DNA from: Lichenostomus cassidix
Lineage: Eukaryota > Chordata > Aves > Passeriformes > Meliphagidae
DNA: 64,000 bases
Assembly (NCBI GenBank): GCA_008360975.2
Contig: CM039211.1
Coordinates: 50,032,077-50,096,076 of the forward strand
Direction of reading: 5' to 3'
Made by a program: the position numbers and the translations under genes. Positions 1-12,900 of this stretch are shown here, in pieces (the first letter of the stretch is position 1; the number at the start of each line of letters is the position of its first letter). Below the pieces are notes generated by a model. The model made no database searches. It was not told the origin of the DNA and saw only the letters and a list, made by a program, of their open reading frames with translations.

Positions 1-3000
1 GTATTGCTCTATACCTGGAAATGCTGTCTCTGCAGCTTCTGGCAGAGCTTCCAAGCCCACCTCTCTTGCTCCTTGCAGTGAGATGGGGAGATGGCCCTCC
101 TCATCCTGCTCTGTGGGATGGAGGTCAGTCGAGCAGCACATTTTGTCAGATTGAGCATAACCAGACATCCTGACTGAGATGAGGAGAGCTGCTACATTCA
201 GCTTCCAACCACAGCTCCCATGAAACTTTGTGGCAGCATTTCAGTGTGGAAATACTTTTTCAGACTTTAGGGGGTAGAGTATGGGGTGGAAAAAGCTTGT
301 TGAAAAACTGATACTGTTTGCAGAAAACTGATACTTAAACAAATAATTCATTTAGCTGCACACCAATTTTCTGTCAATAAACAGTTTTGAAATGTGCCTG
401 ATCCCTAGTCAAGTCTGCAACCCATACTGAGCTATTTTATTACTTTGAGTACCTCTGGATCTGTTAACCCTGCTGTTTTCTCTTCCTCCACATAAGGTAG
501 AGATTTGTTCATCTCGTGGGATGCTCAGTCAGTCCTTGGCTCCCCACACTGACAGCCAAGTTACAGTTTCAGCTCCACAGAACAGTGTTTATATAAGAGC
601 TAGAGAGAAAAGACACCTATGAAAAAAGAAAAATAATTATATTTGTTTGTGTTATAGAAGCCCTCAGCAGCCCCACTCACAGTTGGGCCCCAGCATATAG
701 CACAGGGTAGGATCATAGTTGCAGTCAAAGCTGCTTGCAACCTAATTAAGACAAGATGTAACCCACTGATGCAACGAATGGTTGAGAAGGGGATCGACAA
801 TGGGGGAAGAACTCACTCCTTAAGAGGAGAAAGAAACTGGAGATTTTTGCAAATTTCCCAATTCTTGGGAGCATCTGGGGCATGAAAAATCTCACTGGCT
901 ATTGCAAAACCATCAAATAATCAGGAATTTGCAATAAACCTTGAGAGCAGGTAAAGGATTGACATATTACTTGGCATTTTCCTGCTTGGAGTTTGTGTGG
1001 GTTATTTTCCCTTTCCATGTGTACTTCATGTTTGTGCCTTTGGGTGAAAGGTGAGTTAGCATGAGCAACATCTGCCTGTATTTTGGAGTGCTATATATAC
1101 TGTGATTGTCTATCCCAGGAATTAGCTGTTAAGGTAGGCTCTAGAAGGCAAAGGTTTTTCAGGAGTCATCATTGTGGAGAAAGTCTTACAAACTGGTATG
1201 TTGCATACAGTCTTGACAGATCAGCTCCTTGAATCTTTAAGTACAATGCTGGAAGAACACATCAGAGACATGGATCTGTTTTTTCATCTGAAAGAGAAGC
1301 TGAAACTTCAAATTGTCCATAAACTTTTGTGTTTCAGTATTAATTACTTCCCCATGAATAGTCTTTTTGTAGGTACTCAGGCACTGAGTTCACATCAAAG
1401 TCCTAGCAACTCCCTGTATCTTCACATGTCCCAGCTCCCATTGGTTTCTAGATGCTCGCCCAAATTTCAGGAATTTGGAAGGAAGGACTGCACATTTTCC
1501 TATTTAATTCTTCAGAACAGCTCTTCTTTAACAACTGCAGAGAGCAGGCAGTAGGAATGTGAGTGTTCAGGAAGTTTTATATCAATTAGAGTCATGGTTG
1601 TGAGTTGTAGTGTCATACAGAAACATGGGAAAAGTGACAATATGTTACCCCGGTCTTGTGTTAGGATGTCCTGATATTTTACTGACATATTGGCATTCTC
1701 AGCAGAAGTAGTTTGGTAGATATTTGGAGTCTACCTGTAAAAGAAAAATGCCTGGCAGGAGGTGAAGGTAATGGTAATTCAGTCTGCACCAGTCTTCTCT
1801 TTAAATTACGGCACTCAGACAGTTACAGTTCTGTTTGAAAGAATTCAACAAAACCAACCTTTTGTTTTAAAAAGTTTCAGAGTAATGGCTAGGGAAAAGC
1901 AAAATAAATCCAGTAAAAGGTTCTTCATCATGCTTCAGTCAGTGATTGCTGGTGGTGGAATTTGGAAGACAAAATCCAAAAATTTCACCTATTCAGTAAA
2001 TTTTTGACTGAAAATTTGTATCTTGGAAGGAGCGTGCTGAAATCTCACCACTTTCACATGACAAAGTCTTGAAAATGTGTCAATATGTTAAGTTTTAATG
2101 TGTTTACAAAACTTTACAGCTGCTACAGGCAAATGATCTAGTATTTAGAACTGTTACAAGCAGGCATATTTAGATTATCAATCAACCATTTGTAAAGTAC
2201 TGCAGTAACTAAATTACAGCTCAGTCAACCTAGCCTGTGAGTGCCAGTCTCCATTTCTAATGATTTCAACATCATTCTTAGAATTGCATAGTTCTAAATA
2301 CCCCTCAAAACTTTACTCCAACTTGGTCTAATTCTTCAGAAAATATAATCCTTCAGAAACAGTACTGAGTTAATACTTCGATAGGATAAAAAGGGATATT
2401 CATGATGCTGATTAGAATGGACTGTCAGTCTGACAAGCCATGAACATGTAGTGCAAACTGCTTGTGATCATTTAACTCCTTGCAACACAGTGTCCCAAAA
2501 TTAGGCTGTTCACTCAATTTCCCTATCAAAGCAACTACAACTTGCTCATGTACAATTTTACAGAAAATTAAACATAAAGGTAATATATTTCTTCATTTCC
2601 TGCCCTGAGTTTCTGTAGCACTGCTGCTTTTTGTTAAAAAAGCTGCCATGTTCCACCCTACCACTGGATGTATTTCAAAAGTAATGGAAATGGTTGCTGA
2701 AGTATACAAGGAGAACCCACAGTGCAAAACCTGTTTGCACAGTTATTTCAAACTATTTCTCTGTTCTAGTGAACAAGAATGTTTGTACAATCACATTTGT
2801 CTACACTTAATATCTTTGCTCTTTAGAATAATAGCATCATTCCCCTTAGGCAGGAATGTAAAATGGTAAAACATGACCAGAGAGGCTGCCCACTACTGAG
2901 CCGTGAACCTGCTGTTCACTGTACCAATTTTGATTTCTGTTTCCTAGTCAAAGACCAGGGACATGTCTCTCATGTGGCTCAGTAGAACTCCCAAGCTTGC

Positions 3001-5267
3001 CAAGCTAGCACGGAAGGAATGCAGGCCTGCCCATCTGCAGCTGGTAGAAACTATATCCAGTAAATGTGAACTAGTGATCTAAAATCTTTTGCACATTTGA
3101 AGTCAAGGAGAGTTTGAAAACTTCAGACTGCAAAGATAATACTTACTTTGATAAAATGATATTTCTTTTTCTAATATGCAATTTATTAGAATAATTAGGG
3201 GATTGAACAAGAAAGAACAAGTAAGCATTGAATCATTCTGGCTCGGATCTGAAAATCCAGAATGAAATTTTGGGAAAGAGGTTTTTTTAAAATAATTTTT
3301 CAGATATTAAGCCTTCCATCTCTAGCTGTCAGCATATTTTGTCCTTTCCCTTAGCCTGATCAAAGACTTTGTATACTTTTATGAAGATTTTTTCCCCCGT
3401 ATCTTTATGGAAACTTAGCTGTGGCTTGAATGAGAAGAAATAAGAGGTGGGCAGACCTCTTCTTATCAGGCAGTCCATGTTCCATCAAGTCTCTCCAGAT
3501 TGCCACTGGGAGCTGCTCACGGGCTGACGGCAGCCTGTAGAGATGTGCTAATGATGAAGTGCCTTGGGAATATGAGAAAATATTTTTGTTGTAGCATTAG
3601 TAGCTCATCCACTTTACAAATATGAGCAATGTAAACAGGGGTCTTTCTACATGTGTCATAGCAAGGAGACCAGAAGTATCATGGAAGGTGCTAGTTTAAT
3701 GGTTCTGGCATACGGCAAACAAAAAGGCCAGAAGGTCAGGCCCTTTCAGAGGTGCAGGGTGCAAGCTGGTGCTGGAGGAGAGGTAGACATTATATCCACT
3801 GGTATAAAACAATGTCCCACCAGCTGCTCTGATTTATGGGACCTGCAGCAGGGCAAGCCCACTTCAAACCAAGGGGATAAAAATCAAGCTTTATGCCTCT
3901 CAAGTCCCCATCTTTGTAGTCATGAATTCTGCTCACTTCCCTTTTGGAACCTCTAGATTTTCATCTAAATATTAAAGGGACCTCCAAGTCTAGAGATCAG
4001 CTCAGACTTTCTTTGTTTACAGCTAGCCATTTTCTTTCCAAGCCACAGACTGGTTATCTGTCATCTTTTCACATTTTGTTCATGGATTTCCCAAAGTCAA
4101 TCAAAGAAATAAGTGTCTCTTTTATACAGCTAGCAATACCTCAGATAAAACATTTATTCTAATACATTAATCCATACACATTAGTTTCAAGTATTTGGGT
4201 CTATTGGTTTGAGCTACCTACTCATCAGTTGGTATCAAAAGGCAGATGTACACCTGCAGTTTTCTGCTGTAATATAAGAAAATATGTACAGATAGCCCTG
4301 TACAGCAAGGTAAAGAAACCCTGCAGCTCCTTCCTCATGAAAGTGTAATCTTTATTTGTAATAGATAGATATCACAATATAAGCAGAAATACTCCGTTCA
4401 TGTAGACAAGGGCTCATAGTCTCCTAACAAAAAAAGGGCTATCTGCACCCAGCTCAGAGAAACCCTTACTGCACATCTGTTCAGATGCCACTGGTTGCAC
4501 ATCAGGATGTCTTTCAGCTTGAAGGCTGATGCTCTCCTGAGTGGGAGGCCACAGGCAGAACCGCCCTGGGCTTCCCACATCGAAGTGTTCAAAGCAGGGG
4601 GAGCCAGGCTCCAAGCCTGGCAGTCACACTCCCTTTTCAGAGAAGATAAAAGCAGCTGAGGAGAGTTACAGCACAACCGCAGCATCTCAGCTGTTAAACA
4701 GTACTCAAACACAATGTGTTTCTGGTTAGTTTAAGGAAGGATAAACAAGATTTAATATCTGGCAATGAACACAGGTTTTTTTTTTCTTTCCCTATTAATG
4801 ATACTTGGATTCATTCCGATTCATGTAGCTTCCACTCACGTAAGACTCCATTCCATTTCCTAATTTTCCATCTTTTTTATTTCCTAAAACATGAGTTGTT
4901 GAGCTAATGAATTAAAACACTCTGAGGTTTGGTTTTGGCTCTGTGTGCATCTGTGCTCTTTTACTACCATAATTCAATGTGACAAGTTTATTGTCCTAAC
5001 AAACACTAGCACCTATTGTAGAACTATAATAAAAAAAGAAAGATTGCCTTAAGCAGCACATTTTCTTCAGAGAAGACCAAATACTACCTATTGACATTTT
5101 GTTTTCCTCACATCATGTTCCTCTTTTCATTCCGTAGTGGTCACTAAACATGCAAGTCTGTAGGCAAAGTGGACTAGATTAGAGTTTAAGGATCAGCCTC
5201 TGCAATGAGCTGGATCAGATGGAATTCATTCTTCTTATTAGCTTTCAGCTGATACTTATGAGCCTGA
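1..5267. other. Intergenic DNA, no supportable gene
   Basis: AT-rich sequence with stops in all frames. The longest open frame, 1174-1554 on the plus strand (127 codons), begins with GTG and has no homology I recognise. I see no RNA gene, recent transposon or CpG island here. Confidence 0.6.
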
Positions 5268-5385
5268 GCTCAGGACTCCGTTTGTGCAAGGCACATTAAA
5301 CACTGTGAATGCAACCCCTGCCCCAAGGAGCTTGCAGCTCGAAAAGACAAGTATGCAAAGATAAGACAGATAAAAAAAAAGACCA
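5268..5385 (+). repeat. Ancient amniote LINE relic (L2/CR1-L3-like 3' end)
   Basis: The stretch contains the wording typical of very old LINE tails in amniote genomes: a 'gtgcaaggcacat' segment, then 'cccctgccccaaggagctt', then a region rich in 'agacaag/agacag', ending in an A-rich tail. It is heavily diverged and far too short to code. The family assignment is from memory of the consensus, so only the general class (old L2/CR1-type LINE) is claimed. Confidence 0.45.
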
Positions 5386-8300
5386 GGACTTTGCAAAAAA
5401 CAAAGCCAAGACCTGCCTGTGCTAAATCAATGTGCAAAATACCAACACAAATGAGGACGATTTCTCCAAAAGAATCATCTTAAATATTTCTATACAAATC
5501 AGGCACATTCAGTGCAAGACTAGCCCCCCAGATGAATGTCTGTCCAAAAAACCACAAACCTCCCCAGATCTGCAGCTAAGTAAATAAACTAAAATGACCC
5601 AAAATAAAATGTGAAACGCTGTTTTTCAAGGCTCATGAAACAAGATTTTAATGATGCATACGGTCCTTATTTTAACCATAATTGTTCTTTGATATATAGT
5701 GGCAAGACTTAAATCCATTGATGGAATAACATGTTCATGCAATCCATTCTATTGCTAATGAAATATTCAAATCTTCTCTCCTCGTATCTCTTTGAAATGC
5801 TATATTCAATAGCAGTTTTGGAATGTTCTACCAGCAGAGGAGTGACACAAGAGTAGAACACACAGAAACTAATGAGGAGTCTGTCACAACTTGTTCCCTG
5901 TTAAAAAGGAAAAAAAATTCCATTTCTGGAAAGAAATGGTAATTCATTATGGGTCTGACTCAGCAGAGGTAACAAGGCAGTTGCCCACCACAGAAGACTC
6001 CTTTAGGAAAGACAGTGCTCTCTTCTAAGGTAATTACAGTAGTGATGGAAGAGCCCTGGAAAGGTGGACTTCTGGCTGAAGCAGGATGTTTGGCATGGGC
6101 CAGGGGTGGTGGTAAGCACTTTGCAAAAGCACTCTTTCCTGCTGCCTTCAGTCCTCTCCTCCCTAAAGTGCAGCAAAAGCAATGACCTGAGGTCTCCAGG
6201 GTTTGCCTCCCTTGCTCTCCTCCTCAATCTTGCTGTGGCAGGAGTATCCTGACCCCACTCAGGTCCAGTCCTTCATCTGTGGGCTCAATCCTGCCTACAC
6301 TAGCAAGAAGTCTCAGGCTGTCTTTCACAGATAAACTGAGGGGAAATTTAGGTGTGGTGGAAACCCTGTTCTCTTTCAAACTAGTTATTTCCATGCAATT
6401 GAGTGTTCAAGAATCTAACTGAGAGTAATTAATGCATTTCCCCATATTAAGGACTCTCAAATTCCTTTTTACTTTTTACCGTTGTGAAAAAGCTCTGTGT
6501 CATCAAGTGGTAGAGGTATTGTCTCTTCTTAAAATATTATATACAATTTATTATGTTCACCAATGCCTAGTGATATTTGATTGCCTTCGGAATCTGAGCA
6601 TTATGCATTAAAAACTGGAGGAAGCAATCTGATGCTAATTTCAGGTTTTGTAGTATTTTGTTCAAAATGGTTATACAAATACAGCAGGCATCTGTTTAGA
6701 GCATCTTTGGCACTGGTCAGAGAATCTATATTTCACTCAGCTTTCATCCTTGATTTAAATTAATTACTGCTCAGGGAAGGGACAGGAAACAGACACAGGT
6801 ATATGCAATGCATGTTACATATGCCTGTTTTCCCTGTTGGAAAGGAAGTGGTGGGGGTTGCAATTATAAAAGCTTCCCACTTAGCCTACTTTTTCTGCTG
6901 CAGTCTAGCTAAAGAGGCTGCACAGCCACAGCTGTTTGGTACAGTGAGATACCACGTGTAATCCGAGGAGGAGCAGGAGGTAAGCCTCCTCTCACATCCC
7001 TCACAAATTCATAGTCATTCCATGCTCTACTCCACCAGTCAGACCAAGAGGTTCTGTTTTCAGCCCTCCAGGACACTGTGGTGGAACAGACCCTGCCTGC
7101 AGCATGCAAGTGAAGGGAACCCAGAGGTTGAAGGGGAGCCCCAGTTAACTGAACTTTTCAGCAGGGGTACAATTTGGTGGATCTACATACAAGGCTAAAA
7201 TCCCTGATTTAGTTTAGGAGAACAAGGGAAGTCAAAGCCTATTCTTCTCTGCATTGGTGAGGACCAGCATGGCACACAGCTCAGAGAGTTTATCTCACTG
7301 TATGTGAAAGTAAAAGAAAACCTAAAAATATAAATTATTAATATTTTGTTTTGCAGCTAATCTCAGAAAAATAATGAAATATGAGCTGTTCACTACATTT
7401 GTCGATTACTAGGAGAGAGAATAACATGTCTTGCACTAATAAAATATTTTAACTGAAGCATTTAATATTGCATATTAGTAGATCTATGCATACATCTTTA
7501 TTTCCAGGCATAGAGTGAGGACAGAGATGAATTTTTCATATTCAGCAATTTCCCTGGTGGAAGTTTGCTATTGAGAGTTACAGCTAACATATTGAAATAT
7601 ATTAATAGGGTTTAAGGTTTCCATTTATCTTCATTAAAACCAGTTTGAGTCTGAAAGCTGACTTGAGGATAATTTTTCATATCAGGAATGAGAAGACAGA
7701 GGTTTCACCCCAGCTCTTCAGCTGACTTAAGCAGTGATTTCAGACAATTCCTGTCAGTTTGGAACACAATAAGTAAACTTAATAGCACATATCTCTCCCC
7801 AAAGTAGCCTGACAGCTCTTTAAAATGTCTCTGTGAAGAAATGAGAGCATTGTAGGTGAATCAAGTTAATTTCTCCTGTCTAATGATTCAGAATCTGAGC
7901 AGATGGACCTTCATATACCTAATCCATTCTGAAAATTTTATCCCCTGGGAAACAGTCTGCAGCTCTTAAAAAAATTATGCATTTTGTAAAAAAAAAATGT
8001 ATATTACTGTTTTTAACAAAATTAATACTTTTCAAAAACATATATAAGTCAGTACAATAATGCAAACTTACATGCTGGGAACTGCTTTGGAAATCATACC
8101 TTTCCTGCATTAAAAAAAAAAAAAGTATGTCCTCACAGTCTTGTGCAGATAGGCAGAGCAGTGTAGTGTAATCCTGTGATGTCCTCTGGGGCTTCATCTT
8201 TTCCCCTTCATGCCCTGCTCTGTTCCTGGGACCATTTGGACCATCTGGGTGGGAAAGCAGTGGGGAAAAAACCACAGCACAGGACACCACAAAACCCTGG

Positions 8301-8849
8301 GTTCATGCTGAGCTGCCACAGGTAGTGGTGTGGACTTGCTGGGGGAAGATGCAGCTGAGGGAGAAGTTTCCTCTGTGACCAGCTCTAAGCACTGTTCCTT
8401 AGCAAAGTGGAAAGACTGCAGTTCTTTTTTCAGCTTACAAATAGTCTGTGGATAGATGAGGCTGGGAACAGGCACCCAGCAGAGATCATAAATAAATACT
8501 TTGTCCCAAAACTCTGAATTTTTGACCTTTTCTGAGAGGGCAACAGGATATTGCATTTTTGTTCTTCAACTGCTCTGCAAGTGTACCACAGTGCACACAA
8601 GTGCTGCACAATCCTGCCGTAATTTCTGTGTTGTCGATAACACCTCAGCTACAGACTTCCCTGTTTCAGCAACCTTGGTGGTGCTCAGCAAATCCTGCAA
8701 GAGTTATTACATCTCACAGGAATATCAAGTGAAGTAGTACTGGAGTAAAAGTGTCTTGAAATGGTCTGAAATTAAAGGGATTTCAATTTTCTCTCTCCAA
8801 TTGGAAAGGAGCTCTTGGAGCAATACAACTCTTAGTGTCATGAAAATTT
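5386..8849. other. Intergenic DNA, no supportable gene
   Basis: AT-rich sequence with short open frames only (the longest about 120 codons, minus strand, overlapping each other in different frames near 7.9-8.5 kb). No conserved domain is recognisable. Confidence 0.55.
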
Positions 8850-8980
8850 TCTGTCTCTGTTTTTTCTCCATAAAATGGGTGTAATGATACATACTTCCCT
8901 TGGTAAATGCTGTGAAAGCTACATATGAAAATTCTATATGGAACCTTGGTATTTGTAGAGGTAGTATTACTGCTGTTGTT
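8850..8980 (+). repeat. Ancient MIR-like SINE relic
   Basis: The order 'ctctgttttttctccataaaatgggtgtaatgatacatacttccc' (as short pieces), then 'aaatgctgtgaaagct', then 'atgaaaattctatatgg' matches, with many substitutions, the 3' half of old tRNA-derived amniote SINEs: a 'tctgtaaaatggggataat' segment, a 'gctttgagatc' segment and a 'gctatataag' segment. It is degenerate and inert. The match is by memory of consensus wording. Confidence 0.45.
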
Positions 8981-9455
8981 TGTGCGTTTGCTCTGAAACT
9001 AAAGTTACTGCGCAAGAACATAAACCATAAAAGCTTACTACAAAAACACAGATGTGTGAATAAACACCATAAAGAAAATTCACACGCTCTCAGTTAAGCA
9101 AAATACCTTGCACAATTAGGTCAGACTCTGCAGACAACACTTGCAAAATTCAGGCCCCAATTTTTATTAATTCACCCTTTAAACTGAATTCGATTTTGAT
9201 TTTGACTGGTTTTCAGCAGTGCTGTGAAAAAAACCAAAATACCTTCTAAGGGATTATGCCAAGCAGTAGTTTTGAACAGGTTTGGGGCAATATTCAATGA
9301 ACTGTAACTAATCATTTTCATCTTATCGCCTACATTAGAGTCATTGCATTGGAATGATGTTTGGCTAATTTTCCAAAGGACACGTTTACTATGGATTGTT
9401 CTACATAGCTGTCAGGAGTGACAGTGAGCCAAAACATACTCTGTCAAGGGAAGTG

Positions 9456-9492
9456 TTTGGTTGATGAAATTATAAATAAGTCATCAACCAAA
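9456..9492. repeat. Perfect 12-bp inverted repeat with 13-nt AT-rich loop
   Basis: TTTGGTTGATGA at 9456-9467 is exactly complementary to TCATCAACCAAA at 9481-9492. The 13-base spacer is AT-rich. It could form a hairpin in single-stranded DNA or RNA. No transposon ends or gene context are visible. Confidence 0.6.
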
Positions 9493-9837
9493 AGTCTGTT
9501 AAAATGAATCATCATTAAATGTTTCTCTAAATACAGTGTTTAATATCAAACTCCAAAATAGGAACTGCAAGACTGTGTCTCCCTACCTCATTCACAGATC
9601 TCCTCTTTGAACACATCATGACAATATTAAGTTAGTTAATTTAAGCTGTATGTGCATGCAAGCACATGCAGAGAAGCAAAGACTGCGATATGTTTTACAT
9701 AAAGCAGGCCATTGTGCACTGATTATAATGTGTAAAGAGGAAATATGTTTATACCACAATCTATTCTAAACTCAAATAGGCAGCAGTACACTGTGTTTAT
9801 AAATACAAATGCAAAACCTATGTTAAGATAATGTTAA

Positions 9838-9945
9838 GGGTCTGGATTCTGACCACAAACCCCAGGAAATTCAGAGCAAACCTTGAAAGTTTGGGCCTGA
9901 TTCTGATTTCCATGTAACCCCAGTATCTGCAGCAAAGTTTGTAGG
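9838..9945 (+). repeat. Possible ancient SINE/LINE relic
   Basis: The wording 'gggcctgattctgat' followed by 'ccatgtaaccccagtatctgcag' resembles an old dispersed amniote repeat seen in reptile and bird genomes ('cctgattctgat...tacaccagtgtaaatc'). It is strongly diverged, and no exact family is claimed. Confidence 0.3.
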
Positions 9946-12900
9946 GGAAAAAACAAAAACTTTGGTCACAGGGTCTCTAGGTATGGCAGGACTTGTGCAA
10001 AGTATTATCATATTTAGGTCTGAAGACTAGATGCAAGACAACAATGTAGGCAGCTGTGACAGTGTCCCCAGGGCATCTCTTAATCTAATGAAGTGTGTAT
10101 ATGTATATGTGGCTATGTGCAAGAGGGTAAGGATGGAAATGTGCAGTTTTGACAAGCACATCCTCCAAACTCTCTTTTGTTGTCCAAGACACATGTAGAC
10201 ATTACAGAAAGCATGGAGCAGGCTGAAGATGATCAGTCTTTCATGATGCATAATTTACAGCATTACGCTACCATGTTTTAAGGAGGCTATAACAAAGGAG
10301 CTCAGCCAGGGATGTCCCCATTGAGATACACAACTGAAATATTAATCAAAAGATGTCAATGGGGAAGGAGGAGCAAATTACCTAAGCCTGTGTAGTCCTG
10401 TGTGATGTTCCAGTGCACAGCCATGACAGTAAAAGAAAATCCAATAAAGGCAAGAGCAAGGTTGGATCATTCCAGCTAGACAAGAAAGGGACCTGGAATG
10501 AAGAGCAGTTGATCTGGTGGTAAGCTCTAGCAACTGGAGCACGTGTTGGCTCTTGTTTATCAGCAGAAGTAAAATAACCTTCCAGATAGTAATGCTGAAA
10601 TATTGGAGCAGACAAGAAGGATCCCTATTGTTACAGTGCATATATACACCCTATAGTGAAAATGGCTTAGAATATCTCATTTTCCCTAGCAATAAGGCTG
10701 GTGGTCTAAATAATATAGCAAAGCCTTTCCTGAGATATAATCTTCTATGAGTGTCTTCTAGATAATTAATTGTGGAGTTCACAGACATCTGTAGAGTAAC
10801 CCAGTATTTATCCAGAAGGGACTGATAGGTGGTCAAAACAAGTCACCACATTACAGTGTGTTATGTCTCTCAGTAAATGCTCACCCAAGACCAGGGTCAA
10901 ACTTGGTGGTCATAATGAGGCTCCTGAAAGAGCCCTGAGAGAGTAGTTTAGGTGGAATTTAGGCACTAAAGAAAAAGTGAGCAAGCCACACAAACATATC
11001 CAACTGCTTTGCTCTGAAGCAGCTATAGGTGTCTATAAATGGAGCAGCCATGTAGCACAGATCCTGTAAGCTCTGCTCACAGCTAAAGGAACAGAGTGGA
11101 AGTGTGCTAAAAACCTCCACTCTGAATGGCCTTAATTTGCCTAAAAGCAAAAGTTGACCTCCACCTATCCTATAATATCTGATGGTTGGTGAACCTCCTG
11201 AGAAAGAAGAGATACAGGCTGCACACTCTCCTCAGGCTGAGGCAGTCCCCACTCATGCCCTGCCACACATCCAGTTCTCTCCTACCAACTGCCCCAGAGA
11301 TGCCCAACCATTCCTTGTGCTGAAGCTTCCTTGTGGGCTGGAAGGCAAACAACACCATCAGAGAGGAACCAGACAGTGCCCACAGCCATTTTTCTTAGTA
11401 ACACTGGCAAAAGTGACTTCTGGAAGGACCGGATGGCACAATCTGACTAATCTGGAAACAGATATGTAAACCTCCTCTGACAGACCCAGAGAAAAGAACT
11501 GGCAGTCTTAAATAAAAGGCTGTCCATCTCACTTCTTCCAAAAGAAAGCAAAGTCCAATGCACAGACTGCGTGAAAGGCAGAAAAGGAAGTATGCTGAAA
11601 TAACGGTAGATGCTGGTGGAACCCCAAAACAACATCAAGAGGAGTGGAATATACCTAGAGGAAATACGTCAATAATGGTTACATTTTCCTCGACATATAT
11701 AATTTTCAAACTTATTACAAAGGGGACCATGTTAATGAGTTTCTGTTCCCAGTTAATGAAAATTATTCGTCTGATATTTCTCCTGGCTTTCTGTACTATT
11801 CATCAAATGATATTTAATGAGACACAACTTCGGCTGCAAATACATTGATCATCTTTCCATGAACAACATTGACACACTTAATGCAATCCAGGATCACTGC
11901 TTTACTAGCTAATCCTAGAGTTCATTACTGTAGAAAACCTGAAAAAATGGGGGTGTGTCATTTGCTATTAATTCTCTGTTTATTTAAACCAGTACTTTCC
12001 TTCAGATGAGCTTATTTATGAATTCAGTGTCATAAGTAAAACAGTCAGTGCTTTTAAAAAAGTCTAAAAATTATTTTAAGTGTGTAAGGAGATGAAAATA
12101 TTGTGACTGTAGCCCCAGTTGACATACTCAAGTGAAAACCAGGCATCAACTCAACTAAAGGAGCTTTTCACGGGCAAAAACAGATTATGGGAGAAAACTC
12201 AGGATCAGTTCATTGTTCCTACCCCAAGGGCAACAAAGAAAATTCCAGGAAACTTGTTCTTTATTAAAAAGCCATAAAGAGACATACTGTACAAATAAGT
12301 GTGCCAGATGAGAGCATTTCTATATATGGCTGGGTCTAAAAGACAAATTCAGAGATAAATCCTGCCTGCAGCCAAATATACCAACACAGATCATCACAAA
12401 AGCAAAGGGAAGATCTCCAGTAAATTATATTGTCCTTCACCAGCCAGCTTGAGACACCAACACAAGTTCAACCTCATCAAGACAGAAATCATCCCAAAGG
12501 AATAATATTCTTGTCTTCCTGTGAGTAGAGTATGTTTGTACATACTGCAACTATTATTAATATGTCATGGGAGATCCATACAGCATTTCCATTGCATCTT
12601 GATGGAGTTGTCTCCTGAAGCATGTACTGAAGTATTGAATTTTGTAATATGTTCTTTCTATGAAGGACTCAGAACCAAAGCCAAGGAATTCTTGAACGCT
12701 TTCAATTCTTGATCATCTTGAAAGAGGTCTTGATATTCATTACGAGTTTTTATTTCTCTTAGCAGAGAAATTTCTTTATCTGATAAAGATTAGATAGACA
12801 GGGTTAGGCTGATGGATGAGGAGATGGGCTCAAGCCAGAGATGAGCTAGTTAGACAGTCTGCTGGAGACCCTGCAAACCTCATCACAATGCTTATCACCC

